From Azolla pinnata (taxonomy: Eukaryota > Streptophyta > Polypodiopsida > Salviniales > Salviniaceae), in contig JBBBWG010028976.1 in the NCBI GenBank assembly GCA_037176905.1, positions 64,694 to 123,006 of the forward strand: a stretch of 58,313 nt of DNA. Reading direction: 5' to 3'. A model generated the notes under the pieces. It saw nothing but the letters and a program-made list of their open reading frames with translations. It was not told where the DNA came from and did not search any database. A program made the translations under genes and the position numbers. Shown piece by piece: positions 41,838 through 54,687 of this stretch; the first letter of the stretch is position 1, and each line of letters opens with the position of its first letter.

Positions 41838-44800
41838 TCAACTAATAGGACATAATCCACAACAGCCCAAACACTTAGTTGCAGGATAGTCTTTCACATA
41901 GACCTCTCGGCTCAAACCAATGATGTAAAACATGAATGATCTTGCCCCCTTACCCATAACGACTCTCGTCACGGGCACGAGGCTGATCCGATGCCTTTCG
42001 CAGATCACTCTGGCGGATGGTGGAATGGGAACACGCTCTGATATGATCGACGACGAGAAGCTTCCGAGGCTCGGCGAGTTCGGAAAGTAAGCAGGTTCGC
42101 ACTTGTAGCTTTGGCTCTGGTAAAGCTCCACTCCTTTGGCTCTATGGAAAACATCATCAGGGACTGATGTCGCATTCTTCGTTGCGCTAACTCGCTTATG
42201 AAGTATTGTTCTCCTTCAATCCCAAGAGCAATATTCAATATTGGACACATCGACAAAGAAGGAAAACCCAAAAGAGCATAAATGCTCAAGAGCTAAGAGA
42301 TAGACAAACGCCCTCACCATCGGACCAGAAGGATCTTGCGGTGAAGTAAGTCGCCTCCTCCATGACATTTTTCACATCGAATAACACCTCGGGATGTGCA
42401 TGTAGCACATGCAAGTTTACCCTCTCCTTTACAGTTTTGACAACTGCATCAAAAAAAGGCAGTATACATGGAAAATCAAGCTTTGCTATTCTCAGTTGTC
42501 CAAAATGTTATCGAAAAGGCGAGCAAAACTAAAGGGTAGAAAAGACAAGCATTACATGGTATCAGAACCATCCATGTGTGCAATAAGACCCCGTCCACGG
42601 CAAATGGAGCATATGCTCATCAAACCGGCTACATACTTTCCTGGCTCTGGGTTCGGATTGCATTTAGGACAAGGAAGTTCACCACGACCTGAGCAGCCTA
42701 CAATATATTCAACGCACGGTGTTTAAAAAACATTTCCGAATAGGAAGAAATTGCATCACCTACATATATACATTAGTCCACATTGAAGAAGTCAAACCTA
42801 GACTATCTCCACATTATCATCGATCCTGCTATTAAATTTATTACCGATGAATATGAGTAAGGATCATTACATGAATGCCCTCGTGGCAAAAGGTGATTCA
42901 CTCCCAACATTCCCATTAATGTCAATGCTAAGATCTCACTACTTACTCTAACTCGGGCACTATGAAGATCAAATTGAACGCCTTAACGATGAAGAAACAC
43001 CCCTAATTACAAAAGCATAATCCGGCCCATTAATCTCATCACCCATAACTCTTAATCACTAATCTTATCCTTCCTAATTATATGCTCGACCATTCACGAA
43101 TCACCCTATGTATGTAAGATCACTTCAGTAACTTTCTCTGACCCAGGGGTTTCGGATCATTTTGAAACTTTACAGGCGTATCTTGTAAATAACTCACAGG
43201 GGTATTTAACCTAATTAAGTGAAATTACAAGGGTATAAACAATGCTTGCAGAGGGGGATAAAATATAGATCAATTACCAACAAACCAGGAAGAAAGAACA
43301 ATACCTGGACATTTCTCCACAAATTCTGAGTGTGGGAGCTTCCTTCGAGCTTCTTTTCTTGAGACAAAGAGGAGTGGAAACTCTTCTTTCATATCAACTT
43401 CCCAAGCACCTGGCATTCTCCCACCACTTTTACCGTCGATCCCTCCTCCACCATAAGGCTCAACCTCATCAACTACATCCCTTTCTTCGATGAATGTCTC
43501 CAATGTCCCAATATATGAGTTGCAATCCTCTATCTTATGGATATTCCACGTCCTGGCAGGTGACCTACCCCAACAACAATGATGGCCGACATGGTCTACC
43601 AGCAACTCCCTTACCTCTCCTTCTTCCAAGACTTGGAACCTAATGACACCAAACAAGTTTTTGTTAACTTGGTTATGGAGGTCAAGAGCTCATTGGGGCT
43701 TTTAGAAAAATAGAAAGAAGGTTTGCATTGTAAAAATGTGCCATGGATTTTGCAAAGAGAGCTGCGTAAGAAATTTTCAGTAGATTTCATAAAAGAGACA
43801 TACCTTCCATGCCCCTCATCATGAAGCTGTGGGGGTACTGCAATACTTGGAACTGCATGTGATCCTATAGTTCCTAGAAAAGAAAGTGAAATTGGATTAA
43901 GCTTTTAAACACCAAGCAGTGGAGCAGTTCACATGCTCATAAGAATCAACTTCAATACACATCACGAACTATTGAGTAAATCATCCTACCCCACCCTAAC
44001 ACCAATCCATCTGATGGATGAGCATGGTCTGTTTCCACATAATATACTTGTGTTTCATGTCCAGCTTGATTTTGACTTTTTACTAAGAAAATCCCAGTAT
44101 TTATGCATTTGTATGAAATCATTGCATCAAGATCTTTGATCTCCCTTAAATCCATTTAGCTACTGTGTGAAAAATGAAATCCCGTTATTTTTCATTTTGG
44201 ACATACTGCATAGTTTAGGGCTTAGCTTGCATTGTTCTCACATGCTTGCTCAGCTGCTCATGAGACATTGGTGTATCTATCTTTGTTTCTCTTGCATGAG
44301 ATTCTGCTGGCTGAGCGATCTCAAATCTGCCATTGAGTTAGATTGAGATTCCATTCTCTATGACTTCTCTACTCTAGTATCGCTCATTACCACCACCACT
44401 CTACATCGGGTGATCTGTTGGCATACCAACAGAACCTCTGCTCCCCTTACATCCTTATAATATCTTCATTTCATAAACCGTACAAGCATTCCAATTGCAT
44501 GCATCAAGACATGCGGCCACACTCCTATATAATCTTTTCTCTCAAACTTGGATGCTCATCCCACAGAAAAATGGCTATACATCCTCATCTTTCTAAACCT
44601 CCTTCCATTTCCAAAAATTGCACTTCTTCTCACTATTCAAGCTACTATCATCCACTTCACGATTGCACAGCTGATAACATCAGCTCGATCACTTTAAGCA
44701 TCTTCATTTGTTACCTTTTCCTTTTACCTAAAGACACCCACAAACGTTTTCAGCATATCCAAAGGCCTGTGTAAATCCCTCACCTCCTTTTGATGGAAAA

Positions 44801-46673
44801 CAATCACCATTTTTCCCTCTATTGATGAGGCCCCTTCAACTTAAAACTTCTCTTACCTGCATCCATCCATCCAACTTCTCCATTAATATTTGCATCAACA
44901 TTACTTGCACATAATTTTCCCTGCTTGACATATAACTCGAAAACTACTTCCTGCCTTCGCCCAAATTCCAGACATGCAAAACTTTACTAAAAAATATACA
45001 ACCAATTCCTGATTAAGATTCAAAGCATCCACATAAGATAAGCTTGATTATATTACTCATATCATTTTCAGGTCCAATCTTCTAACATTATTTCTGAAAT
45101 ACTACTTCTACATGCACTGATTGTCAACCCTCATACTCCACCCATTTTAGAAATCTATCTCTTTCTTCTTCTACGCTTCCTTGCTGAACTCGCCATTCTC
45201 TTTGCTGCAAAAGTGATTCTTTGCTGAGAGTGTTCATACACTTATGTTTTATTTTCAATGCAAGAAAGATACAAGAAATTAAAAGAACGTGTTATTTGAC
45301 CGAACACATGAATAAAATATAATTAACAGCAAACTATGCAGTAAGAAAAGGATCTTACGAATGTGGACCAATCCTAGCATATGGTTATAATCCCTCTGGT
45401 TCTCTACCTTTCTTCAAATGCACACTTTTGCTTCCCACTGTCTTTTGCAAGATAAATACATGATCTAGTGAGATCACACAGATGCAATATGATCTATCAC
45501 ATCATGGCTGTAATCCTTCTCATGTCGTTGAGGAGGTTATATTTACCTGGAACACCTCCCACAGCTGTTGTTGCTGGCTCTTCTGGAGTGATGAGAGCTC
45601 CATATATCCACACTGGATAAGGATCAGATGAGGCAGCAGCTCGGATCTCATCACCACTCACTGCAGTATTGGCTTCCACCGCAACAAGCTTGCGGACAGA
45701 GTTTCTCACATATTCATCTTGGGCCCATTCTGACAGTTTCCCTTCCTTTTCACCTACATCACAGATAAATGTGCGTGCATTCCTCAAATTCACATTGCAA
45801 CAAGCTTTCCAATGAGCTTCAATGGGATTTGACTTTTCTCTGCTACATAGAAATAATGCAAATTGTTCATTTGGTTTTATATAGCACGGAGTTTGTCATA
45901 AAAAACTTTCAAGTTCTCTTGACATGATCCTTACTTATAATGTTTAACCACTACACAATAGATAATGCACATGGGTTCTTCAAACTTATAGCAACACGTT
46001 TCCACCAGGATCTCCAAGGATTTGAAAGTGCTGCGCTACTAGATGATTAAATACAAAGAATCTCCACCAAATGTTTCAAATTAGAGATCCCATGGACCTG
46101 ATAGTATTTTTCCATGACACCGTGGTTAATGCATACAGGTTTGTTCTTCAATACACAACAACCAAACGCTGAGTGTTCTTCCTCCATGGATTGAATTATT
46201 CTGTTTACTTTAAGAGAGGTCTCCAGTCAATTTTCCGTTCAATGTTCCATGGATTCGATACTGTTTACTCGAATTCCGTCAAAATTTCCACGCTATTCCT
46301 AATGGATTAGATACTGCTTCTCTACCTTGAGCAAAGTTTCTATGTTTTTGTGCGGATGAAACTGGGGTGTGTTTCTGTTTTACATCCAAAGAAATTTCTA
46401 TAAGAAAATCCTATTTTTCCATGGATACTGGTTCTGATCAATTCGTTCTCACATTAATTTGCAGGAAAAGGAAACTGTAAACAGCAATTCATCGGCCTTC
46501 ATCATCCATGGGCTGATCCACGGAGTGAACACTTGTTTGTTTCCTCCTCCTCCTCCTTCTCCTCCTCCTCCTTCATTTTGTTTACCTGAAGCCGGGACAG
46601 CTCGGAGATCGGCGAAGAGGGGAGCCGAAGGAGATGAACCTAAGAGGGGTTGCCGGAGGTCATCGGCAGCCAT
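41838..46673 (-). CDS. SSUH2-like DnaJ-type zinc-finger protein
   Basis: Seven minus-strand exons (46673-46586, 45753-45547, 43873-43804, 43639-43305, 42697-42556, 42443-42318, 42213-41838) join in phase to 447 aa. The family is widespread and poorly understood; its core is a cysteine-rich domain like that of DnaJ. Visible blocks are VRELLVDHVGHHCCWGRSPART, WNIHKIEDCNSYIGTLETF and EARRKLPHSEFVEKCPGCSG. Cys-X2-Cys pairs lie at 232/235, 243/246, 263/266, 282/285, 293/296 and 304/307, several in CXXCXGXG form, enough for two or more zinc sites. The tail SERVPIPPSARVICERHRIS, VPVTRVVM and SFMFYIIGLSREVYVKDYPA matches plant members. The N-terminus (DDLRQPLLGSS) resembles a dileucine-type sorting motif; no membrane segment is obvious. 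Function is unknown; a chaperone-like or redox role would be inference. Confidence 0.87.
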
Positions 46674-46734
46674 GGCGGGATCTGTCTGGACAAGGAGAAA
46701 CAAGAAGAAAGATGGGCATGTGGGTCATGTCACA

Positions 46735-46807
46735 TGATGATGAAGATGATGATGATGATGATGGGGGATGGGCGGGATGATGAAGCTGCTGAAGATAATG
46801 ATGAAAT

Positions 46808-46838
<31 letters not shown>

Positions 46839-47620
46839 GGTGGTGAAGCGAAGTTGATGATGGTGTCGATGGTGATGGATGATGAAGCTGATGATGGTGA
46901 TGCTGAATGGTGATGATGTCGACCGACAATGGATGATTTGAAGATGATGAGGGTGATGGATGATGAGGATGAAGATGGTGATGCTGATGATGTTGATCCT
47001 GAATGGCGAGGATGCTGATGGTGGATGATGAAGATGAAGATGGTGATGCTGATGATGGATGATGAAGATGAAGATGGTGATGATGCTGATGGATGATGAA
47101 GATGAAGATGGTGATGCTGATGATGGATGATGAAGATGAAGATGCTGATGCTGATGATGGATGATGAAGATGAAGATGCTGATGCTGATGATGGATGATG
47201 AAGATGAAGATGAAGATGCTGATGCTGATGATGGATGATGAAGATGAAGATGAATGAGGGTGATGAGGAAGTTGATGATGATGAGGGTGATGAGGAAGTT
47301 CATGATGATGATAATGGTGGTGGTGAGGATGATGGTGAAGCTGATGAGGATGATGGTGAAGTTGTTGATGGTTATGGTGGTGATGATGACGGTGTTGATG
47401 ATGGTGGTATAGATGTTGATGATGGTGGTGATGATGGTGATGGTAATGTGATGGTGATGATTGTGAAGCTGATGATGGTGATGGCGATGATGGTGATGCC
47501 AAAGTTGATGAGGGCGACGTTGATGATGGTGATGATGATTATGGTGGTGGTGGTGATCAGATCGTGATGTTGGTAATGATGCTGATGATGATGTGATGAT
47601 GATGACAGTGGCGATGATGA
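46735..47620. repeat. Large GAT/GAA/GGT trinucleotide array
   Basis: Almost 900 bp of GATGAT, GATGAAGATGAAGATG and GATGGTGATG words, starting about 60 bp upstream of the SSUH2-like ATG. A higher-order unit (GATGATGGATGATGAAGATG followed by AAGATG, 39-45 bp) is repeated five to six times between 47030 and 47250. All long frames in it are low-complexity artefacts. Confidence 0.95.
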
Positions 47621-49695
47621 TATGAATACAACATCAGGAGACCTCAGGTTGTCAGTAATAGCCCGATCATTGTAATCCGTCCAATACAAAGAATTTGATC
47701 AAGGGGAAGGAGCTGTAAAAACCCAGATTTGTGCATGCATATACCATTTGGCATCGATGTTTTCTAGGGCACTTTGGGCTCTGTCAAATGTATTATAGTT
47801 GTCGATCAAAAGGCAATCATCAACACAGCTAGCTGGCCGCTTCGTACACAAGTCTATTTCAAACATCTAATGCACATCGAATCCCCTCTCGCTCATACAC
47901 ACATATCACCTGCCAAAACGGAGGGTTCCATCCACCAAAACATGGTCCTTTCTTTGCCAGGTCAATATCGGTGTTTGCAGCTCATCTGTATGAGGCATCC
48001 CATGCTTGTAGTGCAAATCGTCGGCATTGTAAACATGGTGGCTATCGCGGATCTACTAATGATGAGCAATATTTGAGAGGAGATTAGAGAGAAGAGAATG
48101 GATTAAAGGTGATTAACCACACCAACCACCCTTGAGTGAAGGACAAGAGGTGAATCCGAATTGCTATATGTGTCCCATACCACATAATATTATGTTCTAT
48201 TATACATCAAAAGTTGGTTAGTTACAGATCCCATGACATAGGGTCTAACCTCACCAAGAGAGTCTTCACATCATGTTAAAACCTTTCCAATCAATTTGAT
48301 TCAAAAAGTGCACATAATTAAAGGAGATAGCTAGTTCCCTTTTATATAAGTCACCTTCCAAGGCACCAAGTATATACACATGTGTCTAGAGATCATATAA
48401 GTTTGTCACAATCCTAGTATAATTGTCACTTATCATACCCTTAAAGCATTTAAATCGGCATTTAAATCAACCTTATAAATTGATTCTCCGAGTTTATGCC
48501 CTCCCCCGTTCCAAAAGCATTGCACTCATGCAAAGCCGAAGGTGCTGCTACCCAGATCTAAGCATAAGAAGAAGAAAAAAAGAAAGAATTGTCATAAAGA
48601 GTATCGGATTCACCTTCACTCGCAAGTGAGCTCGTGGCTGGAGCTAGCTGGTGCCATGGCAGAACAAACAAACAAGAAATTACTTGTCGGAAACTGCGAA
48701 ATCGTTTGCCTTTTTTTACAACACAGATCCCAACCCTTAGCATGTCGATGAAGTCCGCCTTAGTTACTCTGGCTTTTTTTTCCTTTTTTCTCAGGAACCT
48801 GGCTGGAGCTAGCTGGCGCCATGGCAAAACAAACAATCAAGAAATTACCTGTCGGAAGTCGTGAAGTCATTTGCCTTCTTCATATCCCATCTCTGAGGAA
48901 TTCGATGTACCCATTAATGATCACTAGCACTTATATATCAAACCACATCAAAAGTTCCAGAAATATATATATACCCTTAATGGCATGCTCAATGGCTGTA
49001 CCAATCCATGTTTTTCCTCAACTAGTGGCTTCATTGAAGTCCAAAGTATGTTGAAAACAGCCTTCTTCCCTTTGCTTGCACTGCTAAAAAAAAACTATCC
49101 ACATACATAATTTCAAAAGAACAAAACACTGTAACAACTTGCACGATTTCCGGTAAAAGGAAGATCAACATATCATAAAATCACCCTCTTTTATCAGCAA
49201 CTAGGATTATCCCAACTGCCCCCCTTTTCTTGTATCTCTAAAATATGTATAAAAGGAGAGGTTTTCTCTATCAATAAACAAGGTTTTGAGTGCTAACACA
49301 TCTACATGTCCTACAATTTGATGACAATGTTGTTATCCACTCCTTACTTTGATACACTATTACAAGCTCGATGGTTCAGCTGTAAACACTCCTTCGAGGA
49401 TCTAGCATCTCGAAAAGATCATCTCAGACATGGACAACCGTGAATCCGCATAACAAGCCGATCACCTGACTTCCATGCACTTGTGATATGCAAATATGCA
49501 GCTTGGCTTGTTATGTCATGGACAAGCTTCTTCCAAAACATTCTTTACCACTATATCTTTTATCTTAGCTCGAATGCTTAACCCCCTGATTGATGCCCCT
49601 ATCTTAAAACCAGCGTCTCACAATAGAACATTTCATCCTGTTCGTTTGTCAGATGCTCCGACGCTCTTCGAATATGTTTCGACTCCTCAATATTT
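47621..49695. other. Intergenic, with a two-copy direct repeat
   Basis: No gene is recognised. A block of about 80 bp (GGCTGGAGCTAGCTGGYGCC, then ATGGCARAACAAACAAWCAA, then GAAATTAC and GTCGGAA) occurs at about 48635-48715 and again at 48802-48878. The short frames starting at those ATGs are not conserved in sequence beyond the repeat. The rest is AT-rich. Confidence 0.55.
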
Positions 49696-51887
49696 TCACC
49701 ATCTTAATTCGATGGCAAGCTTCCGTAGATCTCGGACTTGCTTGATCGCATCCTCTTTCTGTTGCTCCGCTAAGCGAACGGCCACCGATTGCGGATCGAG
49801 ACCTTCAGTAATTTCAACTTTGGAGTGTGCTTGCACAATTTCAGCTAGAAATTCATCCACCTCTTCGATGAAATCTAGCCGAAGAAGAACATCCTCCTCA
49901 GGCATATCGATGGGGCCTTGATGCTGTCAGGTTAAATCCAGTTGTGAATATCAATGACTATGTAAGCTTCTACAAGAAATATGTGAACTCATTTAACTTC
50001 CTCCTCTTTCTTTTATTGCATTGAACATCGCTTTCAGAGTTAGAAGTTAGGGTTTTGGACTTTGATGCCCTCAAATCCTAAACCCCAAATCCACAGTATT
50101 CATAAGTTGGAAAAATAATGAATGTGGTCAAATAATCTTCTCCTTTTGTTCTCTGTAGTTAATGAGAAAAAAAATGTCGCAATAAATTTAGAGACTTACA
50201 GAATGAAGGTCGACTCCTTGAGGCGCAATAACAGTAAAGGCATCCTCAGGAGGGAATGTCTTAACCATGACTTGTCGACATTTACGCATCCATTCATCAT
50301 AGTTTGAACCATCATTTAGGTTCAGAAGATAATCCAAGAATCGCATGGCAGGACTTGCTTCTTGCCTCATCATTTCTGCCTAACATAGTAATCACAAACA
50401 AACGCAATAAACACTTTATGTTCCTATCTGGCATTTCAACAACTTTTTACAAATTTCGATGCGGAGTTGCATGAGAAAAACCAACAGTTTAGATGCAAAT
50501 GATCTGCATTACGTAAGACCTTGTTGATTATCAATACTATTTTATCAAAAGCCATATTCAGAACTACTATGCTATGACAATGACAATGAGCCCCTTAGTA
50601 CCCCAAAAGAATCACTTCATGGATGGATTTTTAGATACATCAATAATAAGTTTAGAACTAGTAGAGAAATGAAGACCGATACCTCTATGCGCCTAAAGAG
50701 TAAATCAAGCGCTTGAATAATATGTCGCTGATCCTGATCATTATCAATAACATAACAAAAATGAACTTTCAACTGAAATTATAATAGGAAACATGTAGCA
50801 TTATTTTATTATACATACACACAAAGAACAGCTCGTATTCAACTGACCATTCAACTACAGAAGGACTGAATAGGTAAATACTAATTTTTATTATAAAACT
50901 TACGTCATGGCGAGCAAGCTCCATCCGATTTTGTATCACCATAAGCACCAGCGTTGAGAGCTTTCCTTCATCAGCAGCTTCTTTTATCTTCTGTTTCATT
51001 ACACAAGTATCTATCACTTCTAGCAAGATCTAACAAAATCTGGTGAGATCACATCATATTAATCTTCACAACTTCCAGCCTAAGCACAAAGCATGCTGAA
51101 AGAGGGTATTGACAGTTATCCATCTTAAGTTACGAGAAAATCTGTGATCCCTCTTGCTTTCATACAATCAAAGGTAAGATAGAATACCTCTTCTATTTCT
51201 TCTCCGGCTCTAATGAAGCTTGCTACAAGCGCTTTTGCTTCTTTGACTTCTTCTTCAGCATATCCTTCCAATCTCTTGCTTATCTCTCGATAGTTTTCAG
51301 TTTTCTCTCTTTCTTCCTGATCTTCGAGTTCTCGTCTCTTCCTCAACTCTTCAGTTTCTTTCCGCCGCTCTCTTTGCCACTCCTACACTATATACAACAG
51401 ATGTCATAAGCCATCAACTTCCTTGAGGCATGAAAATAAGGAAGAAATCCTCAAACTAATCCTGCTTCATAAGAACATCAACAGAAAAAAAAATGGATAG
51501 CTGAGGGGTATAGAGATGCAAATACAGATCCTATCTTTTCAATCTTGAGATCCTCCAAGATCAAAAGTCACTAAGAAGGTCAATAAGCACAGTTCATATA
51601 CGTCTTTGTGTTTTGGCTGGCTAGACGTTTGGATACAAGCAAGAAAAAAGAATAAATTTTTGTGAAATTTCTCAACTGATGTTTAGACCCTCTACCTCGT
51701 CATCAATATTAGGATGCAACCTGCGAAGAGGTACAGTTGAGATCTCATTTGAGGATGTCATGCATCTGATCCTGGTACTACCATCGAAGCAAAAACCAAA
51801 AGGCCTGCCAACGAATATGCTATGATTGGGTGTGATAGCTTTTTGAAACAATGTGGAAGTATGGAAACAGTGCACTAGGGACTCCAT
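49696..51887 (-). CDS. PAC: PALE CRESS, chloroplast biogenesis protein
   Basis: Six minus-strand coding exons (51887-51696, 51382-51188, 50990-50904, 50733-50683, 50379-50200, 49923-49696), all in phase 0, give 310 aa; Arabidopsis PAC is about 313. In Arabidopsis the protein is needed for plastid 23S rRNA/ribosome accumulation and chloroplast development, and mutants are pale and seedling-lethal. Matching blocks are EREKTENYREISKRLEGYAE, EEVKEAKALVASFIRAGEEI, LVLMVIQNRMELARHD, ASPAMRFLDYLLNL, DEWMRKCRQVMVKTFPPEDAF and LLRLDFIEEVD. The first 60 residues have the Ser/Thr-rich, weakly acidic character of a transit peptide. The middle (about 65-125) is a charged coiled coil (EWQRERRKETEELRKRRELE). 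An untranslated first exon is likely near 53256. Confidence 0.92.
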
Positions 51888-53330
51888 ATTTTCTGCTACA
51901 AACATCACAAAATTACTCCAATTAGAAAGGTTACAGCATCCTGCACATGCATCACATTACATAGATATATGCACACACGCACACATACATAAATAAAGAT
52001 TTACATTATATACATAGTACATTGCAAACACAAACACGCACAAAAATGTATATTACATACATGAACAACACATAATTACATACATGCGTTATATATACGC
52101 ATCCATGTGGACAACATATACGTTACAGACATCCGCATGCAGACATCAGACATTCAATAAATGTGCACATTGTTTAACTCCGTTTACTAGTTACAAAAAC
52201 TGCCCATGGGCTAGCTACATCACAGTGTGCACGACTAAGTGCTACAATATCCGATTGGCACCCGTCCCAAAGACGTTCTCTAGTCCCTAGAAGTCCGGCA
52301 TTTGCATATAACCATTTAGGAGGGGCAAAATCCCATTTTGGAATCCTAGTATGATGTATCCATATCACAAAAGCCAAATAGATGGAATGAAAGGAAAGCC
52401 TCTCCAAGCTTGCAGCATGGGCGTCTCCTCGAATAGCATCAATAAGTTATCCAACACATTCAAACCAAATTCCTTATACAGCATGGATGAGAACGTTACA
52501 ACTAAGTCCCCTACTACAGTTTCCTTCCACAAATGCCATGGTGCTCCCAGACATGCATGCAGAACACATTCACAATTTTGTTTTCCCATGGCAATATTGT
52601 ACTGGCAAAACCTTAATTTGAGTCATTAAATCTGACCTAATTACAAACACATGAGCATTCATATGCAATTACGAACGCGTCTGCATTGTATACACAGGTA
52701 CACATACACATGGCCATGTGCATACCCATCAACATGTGCTTGCAAATATACATGCCCATAAACAAATACGCTTACGAATACACATACACATGCCCATATG
52801 CATACCCACACACACACTCTTAGAAATACACATACTCAGGCCCATATGGATACCCCATACACATACAACTTACAAAATACAGCATACTCATTCCATACGC
52901 ATACACATACCATACACTGCGTTAACACAAATATGCATACCCTATGCATACCCATACACATACACTGCATTAGACTTGAAACATACACTGAGATACACTT
53001 ACACATTATCACGCGCACACACGCATACACTTACATATACAATACAATACAGCATACATACACATAAGCAGCACAAGCAGGAAGCTTTTGGGTCCAGACA
53101 CATGCCCATATGTATCCATACACACATTATGCACGGGCATCTATACATGCGGCACAACTCGAACTTCAAAAGAGCCGAAAAATGCCAAGAGCCTCTCGAC
53201 AGTGAGGAGGGCGAAATGAAGACGAGAAAGAAAGCTGTACAAAGAGAGGACTTACCTGACGGCAAACGAACAATGGAATCAGAGGGCACGAGAAAAGATT
53301 ACTTCTCTTCACGGATAAGCAGCCACATGT
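51888..53330 (-). promoter_or_regulatory. Leader intron and untranslated exon of PALE CRESS
   Basis: On the minus strand a strong donor (GTCAG|GTAAGT, exon end 53256) faces an acceptor just before the start codon (TTTGTAG, exon from about 51895). This gives a leader intron of about 1.36 kb. Degenerate ACACAT/ATACAC words fill much of it, especially 52690-53070. The first exon would lie at 53256-53330. Confidence 0.5.
52690..53075. repeat. Degenerate ACACATAC-rich tract
   Basis: Words such as ACACATACACATGCCCATA and CATACACATACC recur with many changes over nearly 400 bp inside the putative leader intron. Frames through it give Thr/His/Ile runs only. Confidence 0.85.
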
Positions 53331-53337
53331 CGCTACA

Positions 53338-53535
53338 TTCATACATACACAGGCGCACGCACGCATGCATACATACATACATACGCACATGCACATAAAC
53401 ACATGCGCATACACATGCATACACACATCCACATGCACATACATGCATACACACATGCACATACACATACATACACGCACATGCACATGCACATACACAT
53501 ACATACATACACACATGCACATACATATACCAGTT
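53338..53535. repeat. ACATACAC/ACATGCAC array
   Basis: About 200 bp of alternating purine-pyrimidine CACATGCACATACA and CATACATACA words immediately 5' of the presumed PALE CRESS transcription start. It is similar in type to the array upstream of EMC8/9, but in complementary orientation to the + strand. Confidence 0.93.
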
Positions 53536-53539
53536 CGGC

Positions 53540-54080
53540 TTGAGCTGAGCTAAACTGAACAAGCCGCAGTTTGAAGGCTAGTTTGGTTTGGATAAGGAGT
53601 TTCAGTTTTGGTTTGGTTTCCATTTTTGTTTTATTTCGTTTGGTTTCAGCTCAGTTTGGTTTAAGAATGAGTTAAATTGATTTGGAATTGCATGCTTTGG
53701 ATTACATCCTGTACATATATGTTCGATGGTATATGTAAATTCTGTGATTAGTCGCTTTTGATAAAACAATCTGTATCAATTTTAAACTTTGTCGTGTTTT
53801 TGTGCTCAAAATAGTGTGTATTTGAGAGTATCGGGTTGAAAACTTTCTAACAATTTATTCAATTTGGTTATACTCGTTTCATTAGCTGTTCAGTTTGGTT
53901 TTTGAACCGATTTGGTTCGGTTTGCGAGTTTTAAGAAACCGCTTGGTTTGATTTATCCTTTCCATTACGGTTTGCTTATAATAGTAGGTTTGGTTTGACT
54001 TATCTTATTCGAGTTTGGTTTAAGCTCGGTTCAGTTTGGTTTCAGTGAAAAGAAACTAAGCTAGACCGAACTAGAGTCGG
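53540..54080. repeat. Degenerate TTTGGTTTGGTT-rich tract
   Basis: Many GGTTTGGTTT, AGTTTGGTTT and TCGGTTCAGTTTGG words in 53575-53680 and 53865-54070, separated by an AT-rich unique block. This style of GGTTTGGTT/AACCAAACC decay is common in plant intergenic DNA. No gene is seen. Confidence 0.75.
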
Positions 54081-54653
54081 GCCCATTGCTAATACATACA
54101 CACACACATACATATACATTTTCCTGTGATTCCAATGCAGGTTCATCTGGCAATTCCCCAACGAATTAACTTCATCAAGTCAGTAGTGCAGTTAACGAAA
54201 GGAAGCTGGCGCTTCCCTTTGAGATTTCCTCCAGTAATGGAACACTCAGCTAGGCATGGAACACTTTAGTAAATGGGTGATCTCTGATCGAAACCAGTTC
54301 CTGAGTGATTTGTGATCGATTCCAAACTATAGGCAGACAACATTATCGCCAGCATTTCATTCTGAGCCAGGTTCAAACATGATTTTTGGGGGGTTGATTA
54401 TATTTCTGCCATACGAGGCAGGTTGATGAATTAATTTAATGTGCAATGTTTTCATTTTGGTGGGACTCTTAGTTGGAGAAGAGGCCACAGCTAGTCTCTT
54501 TCGCGATAAGCTGGCTAGCAAAGCAACCGTCTAGCTTCTGCTACCAACTCCCCCGTTGTCTAACTTTACCGTAACCGATAAGTAGCGTTAATCGTCTTCA
54601 TCACGCTGATGAAGCAGCGGGTTCATCCACCACCTTGGTTCTTCCTTACAAGC

Positions 54654-54687
<34 letters not shown>

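Noticed and set aside
46660-47689. Frames of up to 280 codons over the 46.7-47.6 kb array
   Set aside because: His/Ser/Ile runs created by the GAT array.
52718-53623. Thr/His/Ile- and Cys/Val/Met-rich frames upstream of PALE CRESS
   Set aside because: Generated by ACACATAC-type repeats in the probable leader intron and promoter.
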